Shown here piece by piece: positions 46,314 through 60,390 of a stretch of DNA of 64,000 nt. Origin of the DNA: Piliocolobus tephrosceles (lineage: Eukaryota; Chordata; Mammalia; Primates; Cercopithecidae). A program made the position numbers and the translations under genes. The stretch lies in the NCBI RefSeq assembly GCF_002776525.5, contig NC_045436.1, positions 46,903,552 to 46,967,551 of the forward strand, written 5' to 3'. Each line of letters begins with the position of its first letter. Position 1 is the stretch's first letter. The notes under the pieces are model-generated. The model saw only the letters and a list, made by a program, of their open reading frames with translations, was not told the DNA's origin and searched no databases.

Positions 46314-46628
46314 TCTTCTTCTTCTTCTTTTTTTTTTTTTTTTTTTTGAGACAGTCTCGCTCTGTCGCCCAGGCTGGAGGGTAGTGGAGTGATCTTGGCT
46401 CACTGCAAGCTCCGCCTCCTAGGTTCCCACCATTCTCCTGCCTCAGCCTCCCGAGTAGCTGGGATGGCAGGCGCCCACCACCATGCCTGGTTAATTTTGT
46501 TTGTATTTTTAGTAGAGACGGGGTTTCACCGTGTTAACCACAATGGTCTCGATCTCCTGACCTCATGATCCGCCCGCCTCGGCCTCCCAAAGTGCTGGGA
46601 TTATAGGCGTGAGCCACCACGCCTGGCC
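46314..46628 (-). mobile_element. AluY/Sc-type element
   Basis: Reverse Alu dimer with a (TTC)n/T tail. A 13-bp perfect target duplication GGAATAATTTTCT lies at 46301-46313 and 46629-46641. No AluYR markers. Confidence 0.94.
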
Positions 46629-46677
46629 GGAATAATTTTCTAGAAGTGAATTTGTGAGACAAAAAGCATATGAAGTA

Positions 46678-47022
46678 TGGTCATGTGCCACATAATGACA
46701 TTTTGATCAGTGATGGTCAGCATATCCTATGGTGGTCCAATGAGGTTATAATATCATATTTTAACCATACATTTTCCATGTTTAGATATATTTAGATACA
46801 CAAATGCTTAATTGTGTTACAACTGGCTATAGTACTTAGTTCAATAACATGCTATACAGGTTTGTGGCCTAGAAGCAATTGGCTGTATCATAGAGCCTAG
46901 GTGAATAATAAGCTATACCACCTCAGTTTGCATAAATAAACGTTAAGATGTTGGCACAATGATGAAATTGCCTAACAATACATTTCTCAGAACATATTCT
47001 GTTGTTAAGCAAGGCATGACTA
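46678..47022 (-). mobile_element. DNA transposon relic (third type)
   Basis: Imperfect terminal repeats GTCATGTGCCACATAATGAC and the complement GTCATGCCTTGCTTAACAAC; interior GCTATACAGGTTTGTGGCCTAG fits a common primate non-autonomous element. Family name uncertain. Confidence 0.7.
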
Positions 47023-50000
47023 CTACATAAGGATTTTGGTTGAAAAAAGTAAAATTTAATTTCTTACTTTAGGCATCTTGTTTTCTGTTTTCTGTATTTT
47101 CTTGTAAATTTCTGTGCTCTTGGAATTCTGTTTTTTATATTTTGTTAATTGAAATACATCTCATTTCTATTGATGCTTTCCTTTAAATTAAAAAAATTCT
47201 TAAAACTTAATTTTTATAATTATAAGTATTAATTATAAACTGATTATTTTACTGTTGTTTTAGTCTTCATTATTTGTTATTATTTGTTGTTAGTCTTTGT
47301 GTTTCTGAATGGAAGTGATATAAACCTGATTTCAGCATTCTAATGTGTTAGAAATGATCGAATATCCCACTGATGGCCTTTGAATTGTCCCATTTATATA
47401 TTATGCAGTGCCAGGTATTGGATGGCAATGACCTGTTCTGGGCCCAGAAGGGACAGCCCAGACTTGGGTGACCTTGGTGGAATATTAGACACAAGGCTGA
47501 AAAGCGACCTGGCCTTAGCGGGGAGCAGAGATGGCAAAGAAAACCAGGTGCCAGCAAGCCAGGTAAATAGCTTGGGCTGGGCATAGGAACATCTGGGCAG
47601 TGTGGGACATGGCTTAGCCTGCTACCATCAAAGTCCTGGCATGGCTGGCATGTATGTTGGTGAGTAGGGAAAATCTATAAGATGCCTCTCATACTCTTCC
47701 TGATTGGGCCCAAATTGAAGCCACTAAGTGGGCCAGGTGGATCCCTCAAATACGTAATTAGGGTCTTTAGACCAGAGAGTTAAGTGCATGGCATTCCTCA
47801 GATGAAATCGAGTTCATGAATTGCCTCAAAGAATGCAGATACTAAGTCATTCCTCTGATACATTTCATTTCTTAGTCATCTTTTTGGAATATCTGGAAAT
47901 ATTTTCCCAAGATAATTACTTCATTTAAGCAAACACTTTTTTAAAATACATCTTCTTGAGTTTCTTCCTATAATTCATCATCTTTTAATTTTATCAGAGT
48001 GAAAATTTCCACTTACTGAAATATTTTTCTAATTTTTCAATACATTTGTCCGAAAATCTGAAAACTATGGTGACAGTTGCTATAGAAATTCTTAGAAATG
48101 AATCAAAACACAATTAAAGTGGTCTTTCAGCTTATAAATTTATTCACATATATTAATTTTACTTTATGAAAAATAAATGGTCTATTTAAAAATATTACAC
48201 ATAATTACTTTAGCAGCTTGGAAATATTTCAAAAAATATACAGTTAAGTGACTTTTGAAAAGATCTGCTCCTTATATTGAAGAAAACCTGTCTATTCTTA
48301 TTCTCTAAACAGAGATGCATTTCTTGTATTACAATGTCAACTTAGACAGTTCTTAAAGATATCACCCATTTAATTCTTATCTCTCATTTTATTTCTAAAC
48401 TTCTATTTCTATTAATATATCCATATTAAAATGTGTAATCACAGATTTCATTGAACTTCCAAATCTAATCTGAAAGATGAATGAAATTAATTTTATTATC
48501 CTTCAATATATGGACGTGTTCTCATTATTCTAATTTATTAACAATGATATTGATTTGCTTCTCTTAGTACTTGAAATTTTTTAAAGAGATATAACATCTT
48601 TTTCTCTGACTCGACCTTTTAACAGATAAACAAGATAGATATCAAACATTTCAATGAGAAAATGGAGATGGAATACCTTGCCTGACTACTTCTGGTCTAG
48701 AAAAACACCCATTGTAGTTCGTAGCTTTGTCTCACTCAAACCTCCATCTATGCTTTTAACGTCTTTCAATTTCTTGGTTGGTAAATTAAGGTTTTCCTTT
48801 ATTCTGATAATTTGTTTCAACAAGAGACCCCCAACTCCTTCCAGTAACTTTTAATCCTTAGGAAAATTGTGACTATTAATATTTATTAAATGTTTTGGAC
48901 TAATGAGATGACTTTCAATGGTTATAGCATTTTAATTGTGAGACCAGCCCATCTATTTTAAGATTATAACTATTTCTCAAACCTTTCCATAGCCAGGAAT
49001 TTTTAAAAACTCCAATATATCAAATTTTCTTTTACTTTATTTTTGGATTTGGATTTATAGGGTTACTCTAGCTGCTCCAATGAATAAACACCAAATTTTT
49101 AATTTCTCACTTCTTTGAGTCCAATATGAATATTTCTGACTAGTGGGCAGTTTTTCTCCATGGAATCATTCAGGGAACCCAAGCTCTTTCCACGTTTTGA
49201 TTCCACCATACTCTGGTGCCTCTGAGTTCTGCATCTCAGATCTATCTGCTGCTTAAATGCTTTAAGCATGGAGGCGGCACAATTTCTTTTCAAGTTCCTT
49301 TGGTGGGGGCTAGCACATGGACAAACCTGAATCCAGGGTAGCTAGGAAGAGTATCTCTAATTGTGCAGCCACCTCCCCGCATCATCAACACCATGCTCTG
49401 AAATAGAGAGGGGAAAATTTTTGGTGGACGATTAGTCATCAATGCCACAGAAAATTTAAAATGTGGGTACATACCCCAAAGGTAATATAGGTGATGCTCT
49501 CTAATAATGAGACAATAACAAGGGAGCTTTAAGATTGTGCAGAGTTTTCAAGAACATGATCACACATGTGCAGTGGTCAAACTATATTCAACCTCTTCCA
49601 CTCTTCTGACCAATTATGGTTTAGGATCCTGTTCACCTCAGTCCTCATCTGATAATTTGGAAGACTTCAACTTAAGGTAACATCTCCTGAGCTCCATATA
49701 CTAGTAGGTTATCCTTAACTATGCATCTACTACTAGCTTCAGATGGACTGTCTCCTGTTTTGAAGGAAAAACTTCCAGTATCTGTAACTTAAGGTGAAGA
49801 AAAGTGTTTTCTCATTGTTTCCTAGTTAGTAGCTGTAGTGCACTATACCTGAATGAAGTTGAAAGATTTCTGTTTTAAATAATCATCCTTAAGATCTAAC
49901 AAAGCATGAAAGAAAGATCCTGTTGTATTTTTTAAAGGGTTTATTTAAACTCTAAATTTAGAAGTCCACAGTGTTTAACTATTATAAGAGATATAATATT

Positions 50001-50269
50001 TCAAGTGGAGAGACTCTCAAACATTACCTACTACTGTGATTGTAACCTATTTTTCAAATTCTACCACATCTTGTTTATATCCATTTTAAGACTTAGTATC
50101 AGGAACCTATTATGACTAAAATTCTTTATGCTGTGATTGAGCTCATTTCTTCTTGTGCACTTCTCCTGCAGAATACAGATGATCGCTGGTTATAGTTGGT
50201 CTGTTGAAATTTATTTTATTACTGCTCATATGTTTTTATTTTCTTATTGATAAATGTAAACCTCCCTGG
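47023..50269. other. unassigned sequence, no supported gene
   Basis: AT-rich apart from a GC-richer patch at 47380-47720. In that patch a plus frame of 68 codons and a minus frame of 78 codons overlap. A GGTAAATAG donor-like site occurs at 47560, but no exon can be supported. Confidence 0.5.
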
Positions 50270-50563
50270 TGTTGTAGGACTTTTCTTAGTTCAGCTAAAG
50301 ACTGGGTTCTTGTCCATCCCAAGGCCATGAAAATTTAGGCTCACAGACAGTTTAAAGGGTGAACAAAGCAGGGTTTTATTGGGTGAAAAGGGAGAAAAAG
50401 AGGTGGGGGAAACACCTGCCTGGCGTTCGAATCCCAGGTCTACACTGGAAAAGGACGAAGCAGGCTCCTCCCTGCTTCAAATGGCATGAACTTCCTGAGG
50501 CTCCACCCAAGTGCGCAGGCTGGTTGGAATTTCTCCAGGGATCTCCTCCCACTGGCTGCCTCA
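50270..50563 (-). mobile_element. ERV-B 3' LTR
   Basis: A 294-bp LTR sharing order and text with 54892-55221: CCATGAAAATTTAGGCTCAC, GGGTTTTATTG (reverse AATAAAA signal), CAGGCTGGTTGG. It lacks about 33 bp present in the partner LTR. Confidence 0.85.
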
Positions 50564-50576
50564 TTCCCCACTTTAA
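50564..50576 (-). promoter_or_regulatory. polypurine tract of ERV-B
   Basis: On the minus strand AAAGTGGGGAA directly precedes the LTR start TGAGGCAGCC, as expected for the plus-strand primer of a retroelement. Confidence 0.6.
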
Positions 50577-53500
50577 AGAAGTACATCTAACTGCCCTTAG
50601 GTAAAGGATAACGATGAAGACTGATCTTAACCGCTTCCTGCTAACACGGGGCGCTGTTTTGGGGAAATGGCAGTCAGAACTCCCTCAAGAGGCCAATCTA
50701 AGTGTTCCCGGCAGAAGGGGCCATCTTCAGAGGCTCTGGTTGCATGACTGTTTGGAGTTTGATGGCCTAAAGGTAAGAACAGACAAACCCAGTTATTAGA
50801 AAACGTGTCAAAATGAAACAAGGGGAGGGGTAAGAACAGCTCAAAAATCCTGAGGCCCTTTACCAGTTTGCATGGGGAGAGGGTGGCCAAAAGCCTGACT
50901 GGTTGAAATCTTTACCCTTTTGCTGGAATGTTGGGCTTTCCTTCCCCTGGGCCCAATCCTAAACCAACCAGTTTCAGCTTTGGGAAATTAACTCTTTCCA
51001 GTTTGGAAAATGCACCTGAGGGGAGTGTCCCATAGTACAGAGACACAACTAACTATCAGTGAAGAGAGAACCAAGGAGGAGAAAGGAATGAAAAGAAGAT
51101 GTCTTTTAAACAAGTCCCAGGGGTTCAGGATGCATTTTTAAGGGGTACGTACTGAAGATGAATGGCTACCCATCTAGAAAGAGGGGAGTAGACATCCCTA
51201 GTTCCCTTGTCTTCCTAGTAGATACTCAGGGGTAAGTGAGGGGGAGAGAGAACAGCATCCTCTTTCCCTCTTCCATCCTTGCATCCCCAAGTCCTGGTGA
51301 CCTTGGCAGATCTCGCCATGCAAAGCAGCTTGTACCCATGAAGTGGGGGGTAGAGAGGGGCGGCTAGAGAAAAGGAATTATCTGTTCTCACCTATGTCTC
51401 TTTCCCACCTAATGTCAGTAGCCTTGGAGTTCCCTAGACCTCATTTATGCCATGGATATTAACATGGCCTTTATTCATGAAACAGGAAGCTTGGGGTTAG
51501 CTTAATTGGCAGAAATCAGTCACGCTCACCTGCTCTGTGCCTTTTAAACTCTGTTGTTATCTGCCTTTGGATCCCTTACATCCAGTTTTCCTTCCTAGGG
51601 CTTTGACCCAAAGCTTGGAATTGAGTCTTGGACAAAACTGTATCTTGGGGGTAGGGGTGGGGTTGTATGGATGCCGTATCATAAGCCAAATGCTAAGGTG
51701 AAGCTGTGGAATTGAGTCTTCCTCCAACAAGGGAGAGGAAAGGATGTCTTGTGAAACGCCCAGATAAATGGTGGCTATAGTTATGCTTGCTAAGATTTGG
51801 GTGCATGGTGCTTGGCTTTGGTTAGCTCCCTTGGTTTTACTTTCCCAAAAGGAAACCTCCAAGTGATCGGTATCCTATTTATTCCCATCACTTGGCAGGA
51901 TTTGAAGGATAATTGCTCAGAACTAGAATATTTATCAGGATTTTTACATCACTCATCTCTCATGTTCTTCCTGAGCTGCAGCTAGAGATTGCTGGTTGGT
52001 TCATAGGAACAAGCATGGTTAGTTTAAAATGTAGGCAAAAAATTAAAAACAACTAATAAATTTAGAATTTAATGACAAATACGTAAGTTTTGAAAAATAA
52101 TTTCTCTCTCTCTGGTCCTCATTTTTGTTAAAAAAAATTATAGGACTGATTGGTTTGCAAAATAGACTTTAGTCTTATACTTGGCCTGATTATTTTGGTA
52201 AAGTGCAGCAAGAATGATTATTTCTACATAGGCCTTTTAGGTTGGCTTTGATGGGATTCTGTTCCACAAGAAATCTCAGATAAGAACATTTAAAGCCAAG
52301 CCCAACCATGGGTTTGTATCCTCAAACACCTGTGAGTTGGGTGCTTATATCCTCTTAAGGTCGATAAATTTGGAGCTCCTAGAACTGTTAGAAAGTGACA
52401 TTATTTACTGACCATAGGCCAGGAACCCTGTATAGGGACTTCATAGATGAAGTATGAGACCAGTTTCCCCACTGGGCTTTTATTGGCTCTGCAAGTCAAG
52501 ATCGTCTGCTTAAAGGGAAGCAAACCCTTCTAGTTAAAGTCTTGGTAAAATAATCAGTTTTTCCCATTGCATCCTGTTGTAAAAGAAAAATGGATTCTTA
52601 TTGCACTGATGCAAACAATTGTATTGTCATAAGTTAAGAATACTCACAGATAGTTTCCAAATTCTGGAAGAACCAGGCAGAGAGAAACAAACATGCTCCA
52701 TATCTTGATCACAGGAGTATACCTTGCTTAATTCTTAAAGGCTGTAAATCATTCAAAATAAGTTTCCTTGACTATGAAAAACAGAAAAAGGATCAGCAAT
52801 ATTTCAACCAAAAGTCAAAAAGATTGCTTTAGCTTTCTGAGTTTAGTCCATTTAGTTAGCCCTTGTTTTGCTTGATATTCGTGAGCATTTCAGCTTTTCA
52901 TGAGTCCTGTACATTTTCCTGTATTCCAATGTTACAAAATCCAAAGGTATCAGAAGCCTGTATTTAAGAGCACCTATTACAGTTCTATAGCTAATTATAA
53001 ACAATTTTTTGAAAAGGATTAAAATGAGACAACAATTGTCTGTGAAGAGCAAAATGTTCAGTGTGTAGTTACAATTAGAAACATAATTGACAGATTTGGT
53101 TATCTTCTTGGTTTCCAATAACTTAACATAACCTTAATTATGATTGATAGCAAATAGTTAGACATTAGAATTTTAGAAATCCCATGCAATTTTGGAATAT
53201 ATATAAGCATTATTTTCTAAGAAGATTGAATATCATTTTGGCAATCCTATGTATCTAAACATGTCAAAGGATCCCGTTTACCTCTCTTTTTTGGACACTT
53301 CGGGGGCCCTCTGAAGTAACTGAAAATCCAGGGGTCAGAAAAGACAATTTGAAACTTAAATTTGATTTTCAGAAGCTGTTAAATATCTTTACGGTTTAAT
53401 GATATTATGAAATAGAATTCCAGATTACCGTGTTTTTTATTTTTCCAAAATGATGACTGAGAAATTTTAAAGAAGCAAAAACCTTTTATAACCCATTCAG

Positions 53501-54872
53501 TCAATATGTTTACACAAAGAACCTCTTCTGCAAGATTAATTTCCACAGTTCTTTCACCACTTCTTGGAACCTTCAGCTTTTTCCTAATTTAACTGAAAAC
53601 AATTCTTTAACCCTAGGCAAAAGTTGACATTTCCATGCCTTCTTATAACCTTTTATAAAAAACATATTTTGCTGTTCTTACCCACCCTGCATATAAATCT
53701 ATTTCTAGTAGTTTCAGTTAACTCCTAGCAATTTTTAACTTTAAGATAAAACTTGGTAAGTTGCTTTGTGTGCTAAGTGCAGCCAAGGTTTGCCTTCTTA
53801 GTTAAGGGCGTGATTAGTTCCATATGTCCCCACACGTTACCAGTTGTGAAACTGGCAAGTCAAATAGTTCTCAAAACCCAAAAAGCAGTGTGTAACCTCA
53901 AAACACTTGACAAACCTTGCATCTGACCGGAATTTTACCAGTAGTCTTTAGGGCTGCTTATGTTTCTTAAAGATTAAAGTCACGTGAACTGAAGGGTACC
54001 ACAGCTTTTATCTTACCTTTAAAAAATATTAGATCCAAGCTCTTGTTTTTCTTCAGGCCAAATTAATTAGAGCTCTTTTTACAGATATCACACACAGTAC
54101 ACACACAGACAGGCAGAAGAACACCCAGTCACTGGGTGTAGTCCTTTAAGAGACAGGGCTGGGAAAACATGCAGATATCTAATCTGAGAGGGCTCATCCC
54201 GGCAGACAGGATTGCTCAACAAAGCCTTGCCAAGTGGCTACTGGCCATGCTCGCGGGATGTAAAGCAAGATGGAGGTTTGCAACACAAACCATACAGACA
54301 TGCAAAGCTCATCAGATTTGCCATAGCCAAAGACTAGCCCCACAAATCCTATTCCACAACCAAAACTTTACAGAGAGTACAAACAGTGATAGTTGGGAGG
54401 CCTGGCCCAGTAAAAACATCTTCTAAAAGGAAAAAAAATATCTTTAAGGACTAACTTGTTGATGAGGTAGAGAAGGAGAAAGAACAAAAAGCGGTTTAAA
54501 AATTCCTGGGGAAGAACCTCTTATTCTTACGAAAATGGTTCCTCCACCAGGGAGACAAGTTTAAGCTTAATTGCTGTCCAATAGAGTTAAACCCCTTGGC
54601 CCAGGAAGGGGAAGACTGCAGCAGCAGCAAGTGGTTAGGACCAGCCAGCCAGCTGTGCGGGACCCTTAGGCCATGCATTCCAGTCCCAGCAAGGCAGGAA
54701 GCTGCTACTCGGCAGTGGATCCAGAAAAAGGAAAGAAAAGGCCATGAAAAGTCCCGAGAGCAACAGGGGGTAGGGGTATGGTTTTCCCCACCCTCAGAAG
54801 TCCCAGGATGAAAAGGCTTAGAAGCAACAGTAAGAGGTTTTGTGTCCCCATTTCACTCACCACTTCTTGAGC
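50577..54872 (-). mobile_element. ERV-B internal region
   Basis: About 4.3 kb between the LTRs, non-coding. No gag, pol or env frame survives; the longest frames are near 100 codons (51557-51862) without recognisable domains. The 53900-54550 part is collinear with the ERV-A interior at 14731-17640. Confidence 0.75.
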
Positions 54873-54891
54873 CCCATTTTGGGCGCGAAAA
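54873..54891 (-). promoter_or_regulatory. primer binding site of ERV-B, lysine tRNA-like
   Basis: On the minus strand, directly after the 5' LTR, TCGCGCCCAAAATGGGGC matches the lysine-1,2 primer site TGGCGCCCAACGTGGGGC at about 15 of 18 positions. It is the position rather than the match alone that supports the call. Confidence 0.55.
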
Positions 54892-55221
54892 TGATGCAGG
54901 ACTTTCCTTAGTTCAACTAGAGATGGCATTCTTATCTGTTCCACAGCCATGAAAATTTAGGCTCACAGACAGTTTAAAAGGTGAGCAAAACAGGGTTTTA
55001 TTGAGTGAGAATGGAAAAAAGTGGGCAAACTGGGACTCTAACAAAGCCAGAGTCTCTCCACTAGAGTGCTTCCCACATGGTGATCAAATCCCAGGTCCAC
55101 ACAGGAAGCGGAGGGGCCAGGCTCCTCACTGTTGCAAGTGGTGTGAACTTCTTGAGGCTCCATTCCAGTGTGCAGGCTGGTTGGTATTTCTCCAGGGACC
55201 CTGTCCCACCTGGCTGTCTCA
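54892..55221 (-). mobile_element. ERV-B 5' LTR
   Basis: A 330-bp LTR from TGAGACAGCC at 55221 to 54892 on the minus strand, paired with 50270-50563. The sequence difference between the two LTRs is visible throughout, so the insertion is old. Flanking duplications are not recognisable. Confidence 0.85.
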
Positions 55222-56258
55222 CAAGAATTATGATTTAGTATTGCCTTTAATATTCAGTATTTATTTTACCTGTATCTTATATTTCAGAATTAATGATTAA
55301 TCAAGTATACAAATGTCATTATGTCACTGTCAATATTTAAAGAATGGTATTAGTCATCTAACTGACAGTAGGTCTGCTTTTGAAAACCAACAAAAATGCA
55401 AGAGGCTTTTGAGAGTGCAAGTAACAATAGAAAATAAATTAGAGTAGTTGGAATCTCCCATACCCTTCACATGGACTTTAAAAGGAATCATGTACACAAA
55501 TCAAAATAACAAAGTAAAATTGTTAGGAATAAGTTTGTAATCTACAGTATGTTGCCACAGATTCCAATTTTTTTAAACTCAGATAATTGTGCCATTCATT
55601 AGCTTTAAGGAATCCTTTTAAGTCTTGTTACTTAATCATAGACTCATGCTAGTTAATTATAGAAAATGTAAGGTGCAGGTTTTTTTAAAAAAATATAATC
55701 CATTCAGGTGCCTGAAAGCACTTAACATACAGGTTGTACAAATTAGTTGCACTTCACAGATAATCCTGAAGGCAGATATTAAAAATGAGCGTATGGAGGA
55801 TCCTTTTACTTAGACTTGGGCCATGTGTGAAAGAGTTTGGTTCACTGAAATCATGGTGTGCTCTATAACACAAAGAGGACTCACTGAAGATGGAGAATTT
55901 TAATCTACTATTCCCTGTACATGAAAGGTTAGAAAATAAAATGACAAGGACTGAACAAGTGTGAAGATAATGGAGCTCACCTACTGGAGCTGGACCACCA
56001 GGTGAGATGATTTTCATAAGTATCATTCTAACCAGGAAAATTGACGCTATAAACGAAACAAGAAAAATGTAATCAAGCAAGCCTCTTGAAATGGTACAAT
56101 AATATCATAGCAGAATTAGATCCATAGAATGTATACAATTAAATCCATAGTTTGTAACTGTCCTTAAGGTCAATTTATTATCACTATGTCTGCAAGGAAG
56201 TGTGAAGAGCAGAGGAAAGTGACCAATGCCCTTCATGGTCTCAGTTCTCTAACTCATT
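55222..56258. other. unassigned sequence
   Basis: No repeat recognised; a 108-codon minus frame (55754-56080) has no known product. Confidence 0.5.
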
Positions 56259-56488
56259 TTATGTATTTTTCTCTTGTTTTAAATTATATTTTAAGTTCTA
56301 GGGTATAAATGCACAATGTGCAGGTTTCATATATAGGTATACATGTGCCATTGGTTTGCTGCACCCATCAACTTGCCATTTACATTAGGTATTTCTCCTA
56401 ATGCTATCCCTCCCCGACCCGCCTACCCGCTGACAGTCCCTGGTGTGTGATGTTTCTTGCCCTGTGTCTAAGTGTTCTCATTTTTCAG

Positions 56489-59400
56489 TTACCACCTATG
56501 AGTGAGAACATGTGGTGTTTGGTTTTCTTTCTTTTGTGACAGTTTGCTGAGAATGATGGTTTCCAGCTTCATCCATGTCCCTACAAAGGACATTAACTCA
56601 TCCTTTTTTATGGCCGTGTAGTATTCTATGGTATATATGTGCCACATTTTCTTTATCCAGACTATCACTGATGGACATTTGGGTTGATTCCAAGTCTTTG
56701 CTATTGTGAATAGTACCACAATAAACATACGTGTGCATGTGTCTTTGTAGTAGCATGATTTAAAATCATTTGGGTATATACCCAGTAATGGGATCGCTGG
56801 GTCAAATGGTATTTCTAGTTCTAGATCCTTGATGAATTGCCGCACTGTCTTCCACAATGGTTGAACTAATTTACACTACCACCAATAGTGTAAAAGCGTT
56901 CCTGTTTCTCCACATCCTCTCCAGCACCTGTTGTTTCCTAACATTTTAATGATTGCCATTCTAATTGGTGTGAGATGGTGTCTCACTGTGATTTTGATTT
57001 GCATTTCTCTCGTGACCAGTGATGATGAGCATTTTTTTTTCATGTGTTTGTTGGCTGCATAAATGTCTTCTTTTGAGAAGTGTCTGTTCATATCCTTTGC
57101 CCACTTTTTATGGGTTTTTTTTTTTCTTGTAAATTTGTTTGAGTTCTTTGTCGATTCTGGATATTAGCCCTTTGTCAGATGGGTAGATTGCAAATTTTTT
57201 CTCCTATTCTGTAGGTTGTCTGTTCACTCTGATGGTAGTTTCCTTTGCTGTGCAGAAGCCCTTTAGTTTAATTAGATCCCATTTGTCAATTTTGGCTTTT
57301 GTTGCCATTGCTTTTGGTGTTTTGGACATGAAGTTCTTGCCCATGCCTATGTCCTGAGTGGTATTGCCTAGGTTTTCTTCTAGGGTTTTTATGGCTTTAG
57401 GTGTAACGTTTAAGTATTTAATCCATCTTGAATTAATTTTTGTATAAGGTATAAGGAAGGGATCCAGTTTCAGCTTTCTACATATGGCTAGCCAGTTTTC
57501 CCAGCACCATTTATTAAATAGGGGATCCTTTTCCCATTGCTTGTTTTTGTCAAGTTTGTCAAAGGTCAGATGGTTGTAGATTGTGTGGTGTTATTTCTGC
57601 GGCCTCTGTTCTGTTCCATTGGTCTATAAACCTGTTTTGGTACCAGTACCATGCTGTTTTGATTACTATAGCCTTGTAGTATAGTTTGAAGTCAGGTAGC
57701 ATGATGCCTCCAGCTTTGTACCTTTTGCTTAGGATTGTCTTGGCAGTGCAGGCTCTTTTCTGGTTCCATATGAACTTTAAAATAGTTTTTTTTCCAATTC
57801 TGTGAAGAAAGTCATTGGTAGCTTGATGGCGATGACATTGAATCTATAAATTACCTTGGGCAGTTTGACCATTTTCACGATATTGATTCTTCCTATCCAT
57901 GAGCATGGTATGCTCTTCCAATTTTTGTATTCTCTTTTATTTCACTGAGCAGTGGTTTGTAGTTCTTCTTTGAGAGGTCCTTCACATCCCTTGTAAGTTG
58001 TATCCCTAGGTATTTTATTCTCTTTGTAGCAATTGTGAATGGGAGTTCACTCATGATTTGGCTGTTTGTTATTGGTGTATAGGAATGTTTGTGGTTTTTG
58101 CACATTGATTTTCTATCCTGAGACTTTGCTGAAGTTGCTTATCAGCTTAAGGAGATTTTGGGCTGAGATAATGGGATTTTCTAAATATACAATCATGTCA
58201 TCTGCAAACATGGACAATTTGACTTCCTCTTTTCCTAATTTAATACCCAAATTTCTTTCTCTTGCCTGATTGCCCTAGCCAGGACTTCCAACACTGTGTT
58301 GAATAGGAGTGGTGAGAGAGGGCATCCTTGTCTTCTACTGGTTTTCAAAGGGAATGCTTCCAGTTTTTGCCCATTCAGTAAGATATTGGCTGTGGGTTTG
58401 TCATAAATAGCTCTTATTATTTTGAGATACGTTCCATCAATACCTAGTTTATTGAGAGTTTTTGTCATGAAGGACTGTTGAATTTTGTCAAAGGCCTTTT
58501 CTGCATCTGTTGGGATAATCATGTGGTTTTTGTCATTGGTTCTGTTTATGTGATGGATTACGTTTATTGATTTGCATATGTTGAACCAGCCTTGCATCCC
58601 AGGGATGAAGCCTACTTGATTGTGGTGGATAGCTTTTTGATGTGCTGCTGGATCCAGTTTGCCAGTATTTTATTGAGGATTTTTGCATTGATGTTCATCA
58701 GGGATATTGGTCTAAATTCTCTTTTTTTGTTTTGTCTGTGTCAGGCTTTGGTATCAGGATGATGATGGCCTCATAAAATGAGTTAGGGAGGATTCCCTCT
58801 TTTTCTGTTGATTGGAATAGTTTCAGAAGGAAGGGTACTAGCTCCTCTATGTATATCTCATAGATTTTGGCTGTGAATCCATCAGGTCCTGGACTTTTTT
58901 TGGTTGGTAGTCTCTTAATTATTGCCTCAATTTCAGAGTCCGTAATTGGTCTATTCAGAGATTCAACTTCTTCCTGATTTAGTCTTGGGAGGGTGTATGT
59001 ATCCAGGAACTTCTCCATTTCTTCTAGATTTTCTAGTTGATTTCATAGAAATGTTTGTAGTATTCTCTGATGGTAGTTTGTATTACTGTGGGATCGGTGG
59101 TGATATCTCCTTTATCGGTTTTTATTGCATCTATTTGATTCTTCTCTCTTTTCTTCTTTATTATTCTTGCTAGTGGTCTATCAATTTTGTTGATGTTTTC
59201 AAAAAACCAGTTCCTGGATTCATTGATTTTTTGAAGAAACTTTTGTGTCTTTATCTCTTTCAGTTCTGCTCTGACCTTAGTTATTTCTTGCCTTCCACTA
59301 GCTTTTGAATTTGTTTGCTCTTGCTCTCTAGTTCTTTTAATTTTGATATTAGGTGTCAGTTTTAGATTTTTCCTGCTTTCTCTTGTGGGCATTTAGTGCT

Positions 59401-60300
59401 ATAAATTTCCCTCGACACACTGCTTTAAATTTGTCCCAGAGATTCTGGTATGTTGTGTCTTTGGTCTCACTGGTTTCAAAGAACATCTTTATTTCTGCCT
59501 TTATTTTGTTATTTACCCAGTAGTCATTCAGGAGCAGGTTGTTCAGTTTCTATGTAGTTGTGAGGTTTTGAGTTAGTTTCCTAATCCTGAGTTCTAATTT
59601 GATTGCACTGTGGTCTGAGAGACAGTTTGTTGTGATTTCTGTTCTTTTACATTTGCTGAGGAGTGCTTTACTTCCAATTATGTGGTCAATTTTAGAAGAA
59701 GTGCGATATGGTGCTGAGAAGAATGCATATTCTGTTGATTTGGGGTGGAGAGCTCTGTAGATGTCTATTAGGTCTGCTTGGTGCAGAGCTGCGTTCAAAT
59801 CCTGGATATCTTTGTTAAAACTTTTGTCTGGTTTATCTGTCTAATATTGACAGTGGGGTGTTGAAGTCTCCCATTATTATTGTGTGGGAGTCTAAGTCTC
59901 TTTGTAGATCTCTAAGGACTTGCTTTATGAATCTGGGTGCTCCTGTATTGGGTGCATATATATTTAAGATAGTTAGCTCTTCTTGTTGAGTTGATCCCTT
60001 TACCATTATGTAATGACCTTCTTTGTCTCTTTTGACCTTTGTTGGTTTAAAGCCTATTTTATCAGAGACTAGAATTGCAACCCCTGCTTTTTTTTTGCTT
60101 TCCACTTGAAGGTAGATCTTCCTTTATACCTTTATTTTGAGCCTATGTGTGTCTCTGTACCTGAGATGGGGCTTCTGAATACAGCACACTGATGGGTCTT
60201 GACTCTTTATCCAATATGTCAGTCTTTGTCTTTTAATTGGGGCATTTAGCCCATTTACATTTAAGATTAATATTGTTATGTGTGAATTTGATCCTGTCAT
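56489..60300 (-). pseudogene. L1 ORF2 (endonuclease and reverse transcriptase), broken
   Basis: The start is near 60300. Endonuclease pieces: 59833-60105 (MGDFNTPLS motif) and 59550-59798 (SDHSAIKLE motif). Inter-domain region: 58698-59392. Reverse transcriptase: 58235-58597 (TDAEKAFDKIQ) and beyond. C-terminal region: 56489-57091. At least seven frame changes or stops separate these, so it is inactive. Confidence 0.92.
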
Positions 60301-60390
60301 TATGATGTTAGCTGGTTATTTTGCCCACTAATTGATGCAGTTTCTTCCTAGCATTGATGTTCTTTACAATTTGGCATGTTTTTGCAGTGG

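Noticed and set aside
47348..47586. GC-richer patch with overlapping frames and a donor-like site, considered as an exon
   Set aside because: No acceptor, no recognised protein and no reading-frame bias that could be judged by eye.
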